DNA of 64,000 nucleotides from Agrilactobacillus composti DSM 18527 = JCM 14202 (GCF_001436375.1 NZ_AZGA01000077.1:1-64000); one strand, 5' to 3'. Shown: positions 31,424-41,320, counted from the stretch's first letter. Notes: generated from the sequence alone by a model not told the origin. Numbers and translations: made by a program.

Positions 31424-31461
31424 AAAAAGGATTAGACCAATCGTTGGCCTAATCCCTTTTT
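31424..31461 (-). terminator. pyrG terminator
   Basis: Stem AAAAAGGATTAG(A)CCAA / TTGG(C)CTAATCC(C)TTTTT with a three-base loop TCG and A/T tails on both sides. Confidence 0.9.
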
Positions 31462-31581
31462 AATCTTTCAAATCTTGCTGATGACTATTAAACCAAAACG
31501 CAGGTTGCGTCGGTCTCATATTTCTCATCATAATTTTAACTTACCTTAAAAATTGTTAAAATCCTGTTTCAAATTCCTAGT

Positions 31582-33192
31582 TTAATCTTCAGCGGGTAAA
31601 TCAGAAGCAGCCCCGATGAAGGCTTTGAATAAGCCTTCTGGCCGGTTTGGCCGAGATAAAAATTCAGGATGATACTGACTAGCCACGAAGAATTTGTTTT
31701 CAGGAATTTCCACAACTTCCACCAACCGGTTATCTGGTGATACCCCAGAGAATACCAGGCCTTTAGAAGCCAGTAAGTCACGGTACTTATTATTAAATTC
31801 ATAACGATGACGATGGCGTTCTTGGATCACAGATTGGCCATCATAGGCATTAGCCGCAACACTGCCTGGTTTGAGCTTACAAGGATATAAGCCCAGCCGT
31901 TGCGTACCACCCATGTTTTCAACGTTTTCTTGATCAGCCATTAAATCAATCACGTTATCTTCAACATCTGGGTTGGTCTCCGTAGAGCCCGCATGGCGCA
32001 AACCTGCCACGTCTCTGGCAAATTCCACACAAGCCATTTGCATGCCTAAACAAATCCCTAAGAATGGCACATCATTTTCCCGAGCATACTTGATAGCTGA
32101 AATTTTACCTTCTAGTCCCCGGTTGCCAAAACCACCAGGCACCAAGATACCATCGGCATCCCCAAGTAATTCTGCAACGTTAGCTTCATTCACATCTTCA
32201 GCTTGAATCTTATTTAATTCGATATCTGTATCATAAAGATAGCCCGCGTGCTTCAAAGCTTCGGTAATGGAGATATAAGCGTCTTGTAATTCCACATACT
32301 TGCCCACTAACGTGATCTTAGTCTTATGATGCAAGTTTTGCGCTTTTTGTTCCAACGCCCGCCATTGGGTCATGTCTGCCTTAGGAGCATCGATATGCAA
32401 GTAATCGCAGACGATTTGATCCATGCCTTGTTCTTGTAAAGCCAATGGAATGGTATAAAGGGTCTTCACATCCCGAGATTCAATCACGGCTTCTGGGTCC
32501 ACATCACAAAACAGGGCAATTTTATTGCGCAATTCTTGTGATACTGGTTTTTCCGTCCGTAAGACCAAAATGTTTGGTTGAATCCCCAAGCCCCGCAACT
32601 CTTTAACACTATGTTGGGTTGGTTTGGTTTTCATTTCCCCAGCTGCGTGTAAATAAGGCACTAACGTGGTGTGAATATATAACACGTTTTCCGCACCGAC
32701 TTCTGACTTCATTTGCCGTAAAGCTTCTAAGAACGGTAAGGATTCAATATCCCCCACGGTTCCGCCAACTTCGGTGATAATGACATCGGAATCAGTCGTT
32801 GTGGCTGCCCGCATAATTTTTTCTTTGATCATATCTGTGATATGTGGAATAACTTGTACAGTGGCGCCCAAGTATTCACCATGACGTTCTTTTGCGATAA
32901 CTTCAGAATAAATTTTACCAGTTGTGACATTAGAGTATTTGTTCAGATCATTATCAATAAAACGTTCATAATGTCCAAGATCAAGATCCGTCTCAGTGCC
33001 ATCATCCGTTACAAACACTTCCCCGTGTTGGTAGGGATTCATAGTCCCAGGATCGACGTTGATGTATGGATCAAATTTTTGCATGGTTACCTTTAAACCG
33101 CGATTTTTCAACAAACGTCCAAGTGAAGCTGCTACAATTCCTTTACCTAGTGATGAAACAACACCGCCGGTTACAAAGATATACTTGGTCAT
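31582..33192 (-). CDS. pyrG: CTP synthase
   Basis: Aminates UTP to CTP with glutamine. The N-terminal amidoligase domain ([16 protein letters not shown], then [13 protein letters not shown]) is joined to a C-terminal class I glutamine amidotransferase with nucleophile Cys in LGICLGMQ and His/Glu in YHPEF. 536 residues. Upstream, between rpoE and pyrG, is a leader with a promoter, a GGGC start and an intrinsic terminator. This arrangement is known from Bacillus, where low CTP causes reiterative G addition and antitermination. The rpoE-pyrG order is conserved in Firmicutes. Confidence 0.98.
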   Translation of the reverse strand: MTKYIFVTGGVVSSLGKGIVAASLGRLLKNRGLKVTMQKFDPYINVDPGTMNPYQHGEVFVTDDGTETDLDLGHYERFIDNDLNKYSNVTTGKIYSEVIAKERHGEYLGATVQVIPHITDMIKEKIMRAATTTDSDVIITEVGGTVGDIESLPFLEALRQMKSEVGAENVLYIHTTLVPYLHAAGEMKTKPTQHSVKELRGLGIQPNILVLRTEKPVSQELRNKIALFCDVDPEAVIESRDVKTLYTIPLALQEQGMDQIVCDYLHIDAPKADMTQWRALEQKAQNLHHKTKITLVGKYVELQDAYISITEALKHAGYLYDTDIELNKIQAEDVNEANVAELLGDADGILVPGGFGNRGLEGKISAIKYARENDVPFLGICLGMQMACVEFARDVAGLRHAGSTETNPDVEDNVIDLMADQENVENMGGTQRLGLYPCKLKPGSVAANAYDGQSVIQERHRHRYEFNNKYRDLLASKGLVFSGVSPDNRLVEVVEIPENKFFVASQYHPEFLSRPNRPEGLFKAFIGAASDLPAED

Positions 33193-33228
33193 ATCAAAAC
33201 TCCTTCATCGTTTTCTAAGGGGAATCTA

Positions 33229-33274
33229 CAAAAAATAACAAAACAAGCTCCTTATTCAAAAAGAACAAGGAGCC
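33229..33274 (-). terminator. pyrG leader attenuator hairpin
   Basis: On the minus strand GGCTCCTTG pairs with AAGGAGC (33247-33253 with 33267-33273), followed by a U-rich stretch. It lies between the pyrG promoter and the gene, so it must be read through for expression. Its 5' arm is pyrimidine-rich (GCUCCUU), which could pair with extra G residues added at the transcript start. Confidence 0.8.
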
Positions 33275-33308
33275 TGCAAACCGAATTTGGCTTTACCGAA
33301 GTAAAGCG

Positions 33309-33347
33309 CCCAAAAAGTATAGTACCTGAATTGGATGGCATAGTCAA
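33309..33347 (-). promoter_or_regulatory. pyrG promoter with GGGC initiation site
   Basis: Minus-strand TTGACT (33347-33342), 17-base spacer, TACTAT (33324-33319). Seven bases later GGGC (33311-33308) is the expected start. GGGC is the initiation sequence that permits reiterative G insertion in pyrG leaders when CTP is scarce. Confidence 0.75.
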
Positions 33348-33409
33348 GCAAAAAAATCGAGCATTATATAACATGCCTTCTGCCCGCCTATTCCCTAAAA
33401 ACCGGCCAT

Positions 33410-33432
33410 TAAAAAAGTGGGCTTAGGCCCAC
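33410..33432 (-). terminator. rpoE terminator
   Basis: Stem GTGGGC (33417-33422) with GCCCAC (33427-33432), loop TTAG, and six T on minus. Confidence 0.88.
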
Positions 33433-33447
33433 AGGGAAATGCTTAAA

Positions 33448-34071
33448 CTATTTTTGTTTGTCGTCTTCGGGTTCGTCATCGCCGAAGCCTTCATTTTCAC
33501 CGTCATCATCAGCATCATCGTCGTCACTAAATTCAGACAACTGCCCTTCGATCCCATCGGGGAGCTCGTCGTCTTCATCATCATTAGCGTCATCGATATC
33601 ATCTAAATCAGCGTTGAATGTATCTAAATCTTCATTGTCATCGTCGTCATCATCATCATCGTCGTCGAAATCGTCGTCTTCAGGGTCGTCATCATTATAA
33701 TCGATGATGTCGTCATCATCGTCAACATCAGCTAGAAAAGCGTTAACTTTCTTACGCCGTTTGCGCCGGGGTGCGCCTTCATCATCTTCAGGATGATTGA
33801 CTTCCTCATCCACAGAGTCATAAGGATACCATTCACGCAAGCCCCAAACATTCTCGCCTAAAGAAATAAAGCGGCCGTCAATATTCAAGTCAGTATAAAA
33901 TGTCGATAACCGACTTCTAATTTCTACGTCACTTTTACCTAAATAGGTTTGAATCGCATTTACTAAATCAGCAAAGGCGACAGTTTCGCCTTTTTGTTCT
34001 AAAATAGCGTGCGCAACTTCAATCATAGAAAGTTCGGACTTTTCTTGCCCTTTAAAAATATCTAGATCCAA
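33448..34071 (-). CDS. rpoE: RNA polymerase delta subunit
   Basis: Accessory subunit of Firmicute RNA polymerase that speeds recycling and raises selectivity for initiating nucleotide. The N-terminal HARE-HTH domain (about 1-85: [15 protein letters not shown]) is followed by a basic patch RRKRRKK and a very acidic Asp/Glu tail of roughly 100 residues, as expected. I choose the TTG at 34071 ([16 protein letters not shown]), 9 bases after GAAGGGAC. A GTG at 34080 is next to that site and less likely. Followed by its own terminator and then pyrG. Confidence 0.94.
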   Translation of the reverse strand: MDLDIFKGQEKSELSMIEVAHAILEQKGETVAFADLVNAIQTYLGKSDVEIRSRLSTFYTDLNIDGRFISLGENVWGLREWYPYDSVDEEVNHPEDDEGAPRRKRRKKVNAFLADVDDDDDIIDYNDDDPEDDDFDDDDDDDDDDNEDLDTFNADLDDIDDANDDEDDELPDGIEGQLSEFSDDDDADDDGENEGFGDDEPEDDKQK

Positions 34072-34114
34072 CCAGTACACGTCCCTTCAACAGTCTACCC
34101 TTCATAGTAAACCC

Positions 34115-34564
34115 TCACGCGGTAAAAATCAACTGTAATTGATATTCCCCAATGGGTTCGTTGCCCGCAATCAATTGATATTCAATATAAAGCTCGCCAG
34201 AAACGGGCTGATTCTTCATTCTAAAGCGTAATTTAGGGGTAATGGTCTCCACTGGAATGATGCCATAAGGGGTTTGGTAACGTGCTACCATTTTATGCCC
34301 CAAACTGAAAAATAATTTCAAATTGATTCCATCTTGCTTGGATAAGCGGGATAACTGTACATCCCCGTTCGGCATGATTTTGATCATTACAGGTGTTCTG
34401 GCACCGGTATCAGGATCAATCTCTGCGTAACGGAAATATAAAGTCTCCCCAATTTGCACCAGTTGCCCAGGTTCATCAAACACATGTTGCATCGTTTCCC
34501 CGGCTTGGTGCACCTTAGTTTGTAAATGTATTTCAATTGGAATCGCACTTTTTAAATCCATCAT
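34115..34564 (-). CDS. DUF1934 family protein (YwiB-like)
   Basis: Small beta-barrel (calycin-like) protein of unknown function: 149 residues, predicted mostly beta strands, with the family segments QVGETLYFRYAEID-like stretch and FSLGHKMVARYQTPYG. No signal peptide. The start is ATG 34564 behind GAAAGG. It precedes rpoE by 43 bases, the same position as Bacillus ywiB near argS-rpoE, and the two are likely cotranscribed from the promoter just upstream. Function unknown in the family. Confidence 0.85.
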   Translation of the reverse strand: MMDLKSAIPIEIHLQTKVHQAGETMQHVFDEPGQLVQIGETLYFRYAEIDPDTGARTPVMIKIMPNGDVQLSRLSKQDGINLKLFFSLGHKMVARYQTPYGIIPVETITPKLRFRMKNQPVSGELYIEYQLIAGNEPIGEYQLQLIFTA

Positions 34565-34587
34565 CACGTCAATCCTTTCTAAAGCCT

Positions 34588-34616
34588 ATTATATAGTGTT
34601 GTCAGGCATCTGAAAA
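34588..34616 (-). promoter_or_regulatory. Promoter for DUF1934-rpoE
   Basis: Minus-strand TTTTCA (34616-34611), 17-base spacer and perfect TATAAT (34593-34588), about 20 bases from the start codon region. Confidence 0.6.
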
Positions 34617-34691
34617 GCCCACTAGAACATTCAACTAAAATTACGCTATAATAAATGATTGTATACACTGTCAGTATTGTGAGGAAAAAAT

Positions 34692-35534
34692 ATGGAAACG
34701 CTAATGCACCGTTACCAACAAAATCCCTTTGTAGTGGCTGATATTGATTATCAGCCTGGCGACAATTTAAATAGTTTTGCCGATACCAACGCCATGTTAC
34801 GCTATAGCGATCAATTTAATCAACCGCTGATTCATTTTTGGCGTTTAACCGATACCATCATCTTGGGCATGATGGATACCAAGCTCCCTTATTTTAAAAC
34901 AGCTTTGACCACTTTAGCAAAGAAAGACTACCATTATTTTGTCCGCAACTCCGGGGGCTTAGCTGTGGCCAGTGATGCCGGCATTTTAAATGTCTCCTTA
35001 TTCTTACCCCAATTTAAAGATCAAGGCATTGATGTGGCTTATAACCAGATGGTCAAGTGGGTAAAAGACAGCTTTGCCAGCCCAGATTATCCCATTGAAG
35101 CCTATGAAATCACCCGTTCTTATTGTCCAGGGACGTTTGATTTAAGCATTCACGGTCAAAAATTTGGCGGCATTTCCCAACGCCGGGTAGCTGGTGGGGT
35201 GGCCGTGATGCTTTACCTCAGTGTCAATGGCGATCAAGATTATCGCAGTGGCGCTTTAAAAGCCTTTTATACCCAAGGCCTGCAAGGCACTCCCACCAAA
35301 TGGCATTTTCCAGATATCGACCCCAACGTGATGGCCAACTTAGACAGCTTACTACAGCGGCCGCTAACCGTGGCGCAGGTAAAAAGCGCCTTGCTCACCA
35401 ATTTTGAAGCCAATGGCTTGTTAAGTACCACCAAGCGGTTTGCCGACATTGCCCAGGAACCAGAATACCAACTCTACTTTGAACGGGCTCACCAGCAACT
35501 AGTTCAACGCAATCAACGAGATTTACCAAAATAG
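34692..35534 (+). CDS. Lipoate/octanoate transferase, LipL-like
   Basis: Biotin/lipoate protein ligase fold of 280 residues. The Arg-Asn-Ser-Gly-Gly motif (VRNSGGLAVASDAGILNVSL) and the SYCPGTFDLSIHGQKFGGISQRR segment match LipL (octanoyl-[GcvH]:protein amidotransferase), whose catalytic Cys is in that second motif. It should transfer octanoyl or lipoyl groups to E2 domains. It is divergent from the rpoE unit, starts with ATG behind GTGAGGAAA, and is followed 12 bases later by the HD hydrolase gene. No lipoate-dependent enzyme genes are nearby. The amidotransferase call rather than a ligase rests on the Cys motif. Confidence 0.85.
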   Translation: METLMHRYQQNPFVVADIDYQPGDNLNSFADTNAMLRYSDQFNQPLIHFWRLTDTIILGMMDTKLPYFKTALTTLAKKDYHYFVRNSGGLAVASDAGILNVSLFLPQFKDQGIDVAYNQMVKWVKDSFASPDYPIEAYEITRSYCPGTFDLSIHGQKFGGISQRRVAGGVAVMLYLSVNGDQDYRSGALKAFYTQGLQGTPTKWHFPDIDPNVMANLDSLLQRPLTVAQVKSALLTNFEANGLLSTTKRFADIAQEPEYQLYFERAHQQLVQRNQRDLPK

Positions 35535-35546
35535 TAAGGAGGAAAT

Positions 35547-36893
35547 ATGACCTATCAAGCCAAACTCTTACCTCGGGAAAAAGTTTTCCGAGATCCAGTG
35601 CATAATTATATTCACGTGGAACACCAAGTCATTATGGATTTGATCGATACCCGGGAATTTCAACGCCTGCGCCGCATCAAGCAGCTGGGCACCAGCGCCT
35701 TTACTTTCCACGGAGCGGAGCACACCCGTTTCACCCATTCTTTAGGGGTTTATGAAATTGCCCGGCGGATCTGCGATGATTTCCAGCGTAATTATCCCAG
35801 TCAACACCCCGGTGATGGCCTTTGGGATGACAACGAGCGCCTAGTGGCTTTATGTGCCGCTTTACTCCACGACATTGGCCATGGCCCTTATTCCCACACC
35901 TTTGAGCGCATCTTTAATACCAACCATGAAGCTTGGACGGTGAAAATCATTACGTCACCGGCCACTGAAGTCAACCAAGTCCTACGGGCCATCGCCCCCG
36001 ATTTCCCCGAAAAAGTCGCCAGCGTCATCCAAAAGACTTATCCCAATCCCCAAGTGGTGCAAATGATCTCCAGCCAAGTGGATGCAGATCGCATGGACTA
36101 TTTATTACGGGATGCTTATAATACCGGTACTAAATACGGCCTGTTTGATGTGACCCGGATCCTGCGGGTCCTGCGGCCGTATCAAAATGGCATCGTGATC
36201 CAGGCCAATGGGATGCATGCCGTGGAAGATTATATCGTTTGTCGCTTTCAAATGTACCAGCAAGTTTACTTCCACCCGGTTTCCCGGGGGATGGAAGTGA
36301 TTTTGACCCATTTATTGCAGCGGGCCAAAAAACTTTATGAAGACAAGGGCAGCCACCACATTCAGACCCCAACCTTGCTAGTGCCCTTTTTTGAGCAAAA
36401 TTTCGGTATCGAAGATTACCTGCGTCTAGATGATGGCGTGTTGAACACCTATTTCACCTATTGGCGGGATAATGCCGATGATATTTTAAGGGATTTAGCC
36501 CGGCGCTTTCAAGACCGCAAGCCCTTCAAGTCCATTGAATATACCAAAGCCAGCGCCCCTAAGCTGGAAAAGATGATGGCCTTAGTGGAATCCGTGGGTT
36601 TTGACAAAAATTATTACACCGCGGTCAATGACAGCTTTGACCTCCCCTACGATGCTTATGACCCGGCTAATAACAATACGGGGATCAAACCCCAAATTGA
36701 GGTCCGGCAAATGGATGGGACGTTAAATGAATTATCCACCCTCAGCCCCATCGTCCATGCCCTATCAGAGCGCACCACTGGGGATCGGCGCTTTTACTTC
36801 CCTAGAGAAATGTTGCACCCCAAAGACCTACAAATTTTTGCCCCTATTTACCAAGAATTCCAAAGCCATGTTAAAAATGGCGCCTTGATTTAA
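35547..36893 (+). CDS. HD-domain phosphohydrolase (YwfO-like)
   Basis: Metal-dependent phosphohydrolase of the dGTPase-like HD family. Metal ligands: His in TRFTHSLGVYEIARRI, the HD pair in LCAALLHDIGHGPYSHTFE, and later Asp in SSQVDADRMDYLLRDA. 448 residues. Relatives include Bacillus YwfO and Enterococcus EF1143, a dNTP triphosphohydrolase; the substrate here is unknown. AGGAGG precedes the ATG. It sits in the same operon as the LipL-like gene and a HAD phosphatase. Confidence 0.9.
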   Translation: MTYQAKLLPREKVFRDPVHNYIHVEHQVIMDLIDTREFQRLRRIKQLGTSAFTFHGAEHTRFTHSLGVYEIARRICDDFQRNYPSQHPGDGLWDDNERLVALCAALLHDIGHGPYSHTFERIFNTNHEAWTVKIITSPATEVNQVLRAIAPDFPEKVASVIQKTYPNPQVVQMISSQVDADRMDYLLRDAYNTGTKYGLFDVTRILRVLRPYQNGIVIQANGMHAVEDYIVCRFQMYQQVYFHPVSRGMEVILTHLLQRAKKLYEDKGSHHIQTPTLLVPFFEQNFGIEDYLRLDDGVLNTYFTYWRDNADDILRDLARRFQDRKPFKSIEYTKASAPKLEKMMALVESVGFDKNYYTAVNDSFDLPYDAYDPANNNTGIKPQIEVRQMDGTLNELSTLSPIVHALSERTTGDRRFYFPREMLHPKDLQIFAPIYQEFQSHVKNGALI

Positions 36894-36918
36894 CCACTAG
36901 CCTCAGAAAGGATTTTAT

Positions 36919-37734
36919 ATGTCAAAAATCAAATTAGTCGCCATCGATATGGATGGGACCCTCTTAGATGATCATCAACAAATCACCCCGGAAAATATTG
37001 CGGCCATCCAAAAGGCTGACGCTGCTGGGGTTCAAATCGTGTTAGCTTCTGGCCGGCCCCTAGCTGGCTTGAAACAATACTTGACCCAACTGCAACTGTG
37101 GGAAGAAGACCACTACACCATCACCTTTAACGGCGCCTTGGTCCAAGAAAACGCCACTGACAAGACCATTCTCGAACACACCGTACCTTTAGAGACGTTT
37201 AAAACCTTTGCCAAATTAGCCCAAACATTGCATCTGCATATTCACGCAGAGGATAAAGATCGCATGTATACCCCTAACCGGGATATCAGCAAGTACACGG
37301 TTATCGAAAGTGCCTTGGTGGATCTGCCGCTACACTACCGCACCTTAGATGAGTTTTCGCCCGACACCCATTTTTCCAAAGTCATGATGATCGACGAGCC
37401 GGATTTGATCACTGCGGCTGAACCCAAGATCCCCGCGACGTTAAAAGAAGACTACTATATCGTCAAGTCCACCCCTTACTTCCTGGAAGTGATGAACCGC
37501 CAAGTCAGCAAGGGCAAAGCTTTAGATGAATTAGCTGCCTTCTTAGGCTTTAAACAATCCGAAGTCATGGCCATTGGTGATCAAGGCAATGATTTATCCA
37601 TGGTGCAATACGCCGGGATGGGGGTGGCCATGGCCAATGCCATCGATGCCGTGAAAGCCAGCGCCACTATCCAGACCGCCTCTAATAATGACAGTGGCGT
37701 GGCCCAAGCTATCAATCAATACGTTTTATCATAA
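36919..37734 (+). CDS. Cof-type HAD-IIB family phosphatase
   Basis: Haloacid-dehalogenase phosphatase of 271 residues. Motif I VAIDMDGTLLDD (nucleophile Asp9, acid Asp11), motif II VLASGRP, motif III Lys and motif IV AIGDQGNDLSM. The C2 cap (about 85-195) sets the Cof/YidA class, which dephosphorylates sugar phosphates, FMN and related small molecules. The substrate cannot be assigned. RBS GAAAGGA. Last gene of the three-gene plus-strand operon ahead of a terminator. Confidence 0.93.
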   Translation: MSKIKLVAIDMDGTLLDDHQQITPENIAAIQKADAAGVQIVLASGRPLAGLKQYLTQLQLWEEDHYTITFNGALVQENATDKTILEHTVPLETFKTFAKLAQTLHLHIHAEDKDRMYTPNRDISKYTVIESALVDLPLHYRTLDEFSPDTHFSKVMMIDEPDLITAAEPKIPATLKEDYYIVKSTPYFLEVMNRQVSKGKALDELAAFLGFKQSEVMAIGDQGNDLSMVQYAGMGVAMANAIDAVKASATIQTASNNDSGVAQAINQYVLS

Positions 37735-37740
37735 CCGGCA

Positions 37741-37771
37741 TGTGCTGACTTTCGTGGTCAGCACTTTTTTT
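37741..37771 (+). terminator. Terminator of the LipL-HD-HAD operon
   Basis: Perfect stem GTGCTGAC / GTCAGCAC (37742-37763) with loop TTTCGTG and seven T. Confidence 0.92.
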
Positions 37772-37773
37772 AG

Positions 37774-37803
37774 CCAAAAAAACGCCGGCCTAAAGCCGAC
37801 GCT
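37774..37803 (-). terminator. Terminator of the membrane-protein gene
   Basis: Minus-strand stem GCGTCGGC / GCCGGCGT (one mismatch) around 37783-37802 with seven T; it lies head to head with the previous terminator. Confidence 0.85.
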
Positions 37804-37807
37804 GTCT

Positions 37808-39568
37808 TTAAGTTAGAAATTTTTTAAAGGCGGGAAAATGCCCCTGTAAACAAAAGCTCCCCAAGCTGATGAGGGCCACGGCGGCGCTGATCTGGCGCTT
37901 GATCGTGGGTTGGTAGGTCACTTGCAGACGGTGCACCTCAGCTTTTGGCAAGGTAATGGCCACCGTCCCCCGGTTGGAAATCAAAGGGGTCACCGGCGGC
38001 TTGCCGGTTGCCGTGCTGATTTTGGCCCCCACATAATATAAGATCGGCAAGTCCACTAAGGTATCGGGCTTAGCCGTCTTCACCGTAGTGGTAAAAGCCC
38101 TGGGGTCCGCTTTGATTTTAAAAGTCGTGGCGTGATCATTAATATAAAAGCGCCGAGCCCAAAGTTTTGGCAATTGATGTTTGGCCCTTTGCGGTAAGTA
38201 GTCATCCGTCCCCCCATCTTTATAATGTTGCAGCTGAAAAGTGGTTGCGGCCCGTGGCCCTAGGACCAGCTTGGTTTTATGTAAAACATCAGCATTGCTG
38301 CGGGCGAACAAGACTAAGATCAATAACAACAGGCTCAACATGGGCACTATTTTAGTGGGACTGTAGTTGCCAATCAATTGGGCTAAGACCACCGACCCCA
38401 CCATGATCAAGAAGAAAGTGGCAAATAAGCTCAAGCGGTAGGGATATTGAATAATGGCCGCCGGCGTGTGAACCAAATAGCGCCAGGGAAACAATTTACT
38501 GGTGAGGATAAAGGCCCCAATGCCAAAACAAGCCCAGATGCCATAATTGACGCCATTATAGGTCAGCTTATCAAAGTTCGTCACGATCAACCCCAAGCCT
38601 ACCGCTCCCAATAAACCGATGGTGTAGACATAAATACTATTGTTGATACTATTGCTGAGTAATTCGGCCGGGTCTTTTAAAATCGTCAATAAACCCCCGG
38701 TATAAATTGAATGGAGGGGTTGGGCCACACATTGCTCTAACAACGTGATCAATTGATAACTGCCAATCAAGATGCTCCAAATAAAAGCCTTGCACAAATT
38801 TACCCCTAAGTCTTTGGTCACTTGGCGCCAACCAAAGGCCAGGCGCAGTCCTAACAATAAAGCCACTAATAGCGCCGACAATAAATGGGCGTATAACATC
38901 AGGCTAAAACCAAACACCAGCCAGGTCCATTTGTCATAATCATGTTTTTGTAACATTAACTCAAACCCAATTAAAGCCAATGGCAAGGCTAAAAATACCA
39001 CTAACTCCCCTAAGTCAAAGCGGGGGTAAGCCACATCAATGCGATAAATCGAAAAATTATAGCACACGCTAAAGATAAAAGCCGCCAAGCGGTTGGTGGT
39101 CAAAGCTAATGTACACCGGTAAGTGACCACCAAGGTTACGCAGGTTATGCCGATATAATAAAGGCCGATGGCGCTGGCCCAATGGCCCAAAACATACTTT
39201 AATAAAACAATGGGTAATGCCGTGGTGACATAAGGGTAGAAAAGATTCATGGCCGTGCCCACACTGTGAAAGGCCATGAAATCATAACCTGGTAAGAACT
39301 GCCCGCTCCCCAAGCTTTGGGCTAAGCTATAAATCCGGGATAGATGAAATAAACTATCATCCCCCGCTGCCACCACATTAGGATTACCCATGATCGGCCA
39401 AGCAAAAATAATGGCTAGCAGGATAAAGCTGATATTAATGATCAGCCGTTGATACCTTAAAAATAGACGTTCAAATTTCCCAGTTGCTCCCAAGACACTG
39501 ACCCCCATCACTGAATTTAACAACACGTGTTCTCTTAAAAGTATACCGTGTGTGGTCGGGAACATCAA
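37808..39568 (-). CDS. Multi-spanning membrane protein, GT-C glycosyltransferase-like
   Basis: About 586 residues with roughly 12-13 predicted membrane helices and a periplasmic-like C-terminal beta-rich region (about 440-550) before a last helix. It resembles the YfhO/PMT-like GT-C proteins of Gram-positive bacteria (AAGDDSLFHLSRIYSLAQ after the first helix contains an Asp-Asp in the first loop, as in GT-C enzymes). These glycosylate wall polymers or lipids; the actual substrate is unknown. The start is unclear: ATG 39565 area has no good site, and a TTG near 39490 preceded by GGGGGT is possible. It stands alone. Confidence 0.75.
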   Translation of the reverse strand: MMFPTTHGILLREHVLLNSVMGVSVLGATGKFERLFLRYQRLIINISFILLAIIFAWPIMGNPNVVAAGDDSLFHLSRIYSLAQSLGSGQFLPGYDFMAFHSVGTAMNLFYPYVTTALPIVLLKYVLGHWASAIGLYYIGITCVTLVVTYRCTLALTTNRLAAFIFSVCYNFSIYRIDVAYPRFDLGELVVFLALPLALIGFELMLQKHDYDKWTWLVFGFSLMLYAHLLSALLVALLLGLRLAFGWRQVTKDLGVNLCKAFIWSILIGSYQLITLLEQCVAQPLHSIYTGGLLTILKDPAELLSNSINNSIYVYTIGLLGAVGLGLIVTNFDKLTYNGVNYGIWACFGIGAFILTSKLFPWRYLVHTPAAIIQYPYRLSLFATFFLIMVGSVVLAQLIGNYSPTKIVPMLSLLLLILVLFARSNADVLHKTKLVLGPRAATTFQLQHYKDGGTDDYLPQRAKHQLPKLWARRFYINDHATTFKIKADPRAFTTTVKTAKPDTLVDLPILYYVGAKISTATGKPPVTPLISNRGTVAITLPKAEVHRLQVTYQPTIKRQISAAVALISLGSFCLQGHFPAFKKFLT

Positions 39569-39579
39569 ATCACGCCTAA

Positions 39580-39632
39580 TAAAAAAAGCCCAAGTGACCT
39601 GAAAAATCAGTTCACTCGGACTAGGGTTTATT
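39580..39632 (-). terminator. Terminator of rlmN-nudix unit
   Basis: Long interrupted stem AAGCCC(A)AGTGA(C)CTGA / TCAG(T)TCACT(C)GG...GGG(T)TT with loop AAAAA, and an A run on plus giving T on minus. Confidence 0.85.
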
Positions 39633-40105
39633 TAAGAGAGTTCCTTAAGCCATTGCTTAACGGCCCATTTATGAGTGGGCCGTTTTAATGCTTGAATACC
39701 TTGGGGAATGGGCAACCAAATTAAATTGTTAAAGTCTTCCAAGGGGTCTTTGACCTTTTCATAGGCTTCGGCAATATAAAAATAACCCGGGGTGTAGAAA
39801 GCTTGCTGGCGAAAATGGGAATAAAAATATTCCCCGGCCCGACCTAAATAGCGGACGTTACTGACTTTAAAGCCAGCTTCTTCCAGTAATTCCCGCTGTA
39901 AGGTCTCGGCTTGATCTTCGCCGGCTTCCATACCCCCGCCTGGGAGTAACAAAGCCCCATTGGGCGCGGTGACCAGTAACATGCGATAATGTTGGGCATC
40001 TGGGATAATGATATAAGCCCCGGTACGGGTCTTATAGTCCAGCTGTTGATCCTTTTGACCAAAAACGGCTTCATCAATTGCACTTGGTTGTTTCGCACTT
40101 GCCAT
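39632..40105 (-). CDS. Nudix hydrolase (MutT-like)
   Basis: Pyrophosphohydrolase of 157 residues. The Nudix box GGGMEAGEDQAETLQRELLEEAGF fits GX5EX7REUXEEXGU, giving all metal ligands. The family removes damaged or excess nucleotide diphosphate derivatives; the substrate is not predictable. ATG 40105 follows GGAGGGG. It lies 25 bases after rlmN and shares its transcript. Confidence 0.92.
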   Translation of the reverse strand: MASAKQPSAIDEAVFGQKDQQLDYKTRTGAYIIIPDAQHYRMLLVTAPNGALLLPGGGMEAGEDQAETLQRELLEEAGFKVSNVRYLGRAGEYFYSHFRQQAFYTPGYFYIAEAYEKVKDPLEDFNNLIWLPIPQGIQALKRPTHKWAVKQWLKELS

Positions 40106-40130
40106 TATAGTTCCCCTCCAGTGTCAGGCC

Positions 40131-41204
40131 TTAAGCTTTGGTGCTGGCTTTTTCTTTCTTCATTTCATTACTGCGTAATTGGCCACAAGCTGCGTCAATA
40201 TCAGTGCCGTGTTCTTTACGGACCACACAATTGATGCCACCTTGCATCAAGGTATTGTAGAACTTGCTAATTGACGTTTTGCTGCTGCGGCTATATTGGG
40301 GATGTTCCGTGACCGGATTATAAGGGATCAGATTCACATAGGCCAATTGTTTCAAAGGCTTTAAGAGTTCAACTAATTCCTTAGCTTCCTTCACATGATC
40401 ATTGACATCATTTAACATGATGTATTCAAACGTCACCCGCCGGTTAGTGGTATCGATGTAATAGTGAATGGCATCAAATAGTTTTTCCAACGGCCAAGAA
40501 CGGTTGATACGCATAATGCGACTGCGCAGTTCATTGTTAGGGGCATGTAAAGAGATTGCCAAGTTAACTTGAGTTTGCCGGTCGGCAAATTCCCGGATCT
40601 TGTTAGCCAACCCTGAGGTGGACACGGTAATATGCCGAGCCCCAATGGCTAAACCAGATTGGTCTTTGATGATATCAATGAAATTCATCACGTTGTCAAA
40701 GTTATCAAAAGGTTCGCCAATGCCCATGACGACCACGTGACCCACCCGTTCGTCTTGACCTTGGTCATCTAAATAGTGTTGGACTTGCATGATTTGCGCT
40801 ACGATTTCACCGGCTGTTAAATCCCGTTGTTTCTTGATGAGGCCGCTGGCACAAAAAGTACAGCCAATGTTACAGCCAACTTGGGAGGTGACACAAACTG
40901 ATAAGCCATATTCCATATACATTAAAACTGTTTCAATCATTAAGCCGTCTTCTAAACGGAATAAATATTTGGTAGTGCCATCACTCGCCCGTTGGGTCAC
41001 AACTGGTTGCAGTGGGCTGAAAGTGAAGTTGTCAGTTAAGACCGTTAACAAGTCAGCTGGTAAGTTATGCATGTCGTTAAAAGCTTGCACATGCTTTTGA
41101 TAAAGCCATTCCCAAACCTGTTTGGCCCGGAATTTCTTTTGGCCGTGTGTTAACAACCAGTCCGTCAATTGGGGAAATGTTAAATCATAAATTGATGCTT
41201 TCAA
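40131..41204 (-). CDS. rlmN: Dual-specificity 23S rRNA/tRNA methyltransferase RlmN
   Basis: Radical SAM enzyme that puts a 2-methyl group on A2503 of 23S rRNA and A37 of some tRNAs. The iron-sulfur motif is CNIGCTFC (C111, C115, C118 from the start used), and the C-terminal methyl-carrying Cys is in ACGQL. I start at TTG 41204 ([17 protein letters not shown]), 8 bases after CGGAGG. An ATG at 41231 would place that site inside the gene. It is divergent from mscL. Confidence 0.96.
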   Translation of the reverse strand: MKASIYDLTFPQLTDWLLTHGQKKFRAKQVWEWLYQKHVQAFNDMHNLPADLLTVLTDNFTFSPLQPVVTQRASDGTTKYLFRLEDGLMIETVLMYMEYGLSVCVTSQVGCNIGCTFCASGLIKKQRDLTAGEIVAQIMQVQHYLDDQGQDERVGHVVVMGIGEPFDNFDNVMNFIDIIKDQSGLAIGARHITVSTSGLANKIREFADRQTQVNLAISLHAPNNELRSRIMRINRSWPLEKLFDAIHYYIDTTNRRVTFEYIMLNDVNDHVKEAKELVELLKPLKQLAYVNLIPYNPVTEHPQYSRSSKTSISKFYNTLMQGGINCVVRKEHGTDIDAACGQLRSNEMKKEKASTKA

Positions 41205-41320
41205 ATAATTTGCCTCCGTTATGGGTTCCATTAAAAATCTACTGTTATTCTAATTGTCTACTATAAATGATATTCCCGGAACTTACAATAAGGGATTTCA
41301 AGTAATTAACCCGCAAAAAC

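Noticed and set aside
33458-33700. 80-residue Ser-rich ORF on the plus strand
   Set aside because: It is the antisense shadow of the Asp-rich tail of rpoE; GAT codons read as ATC and TCA in reverse.
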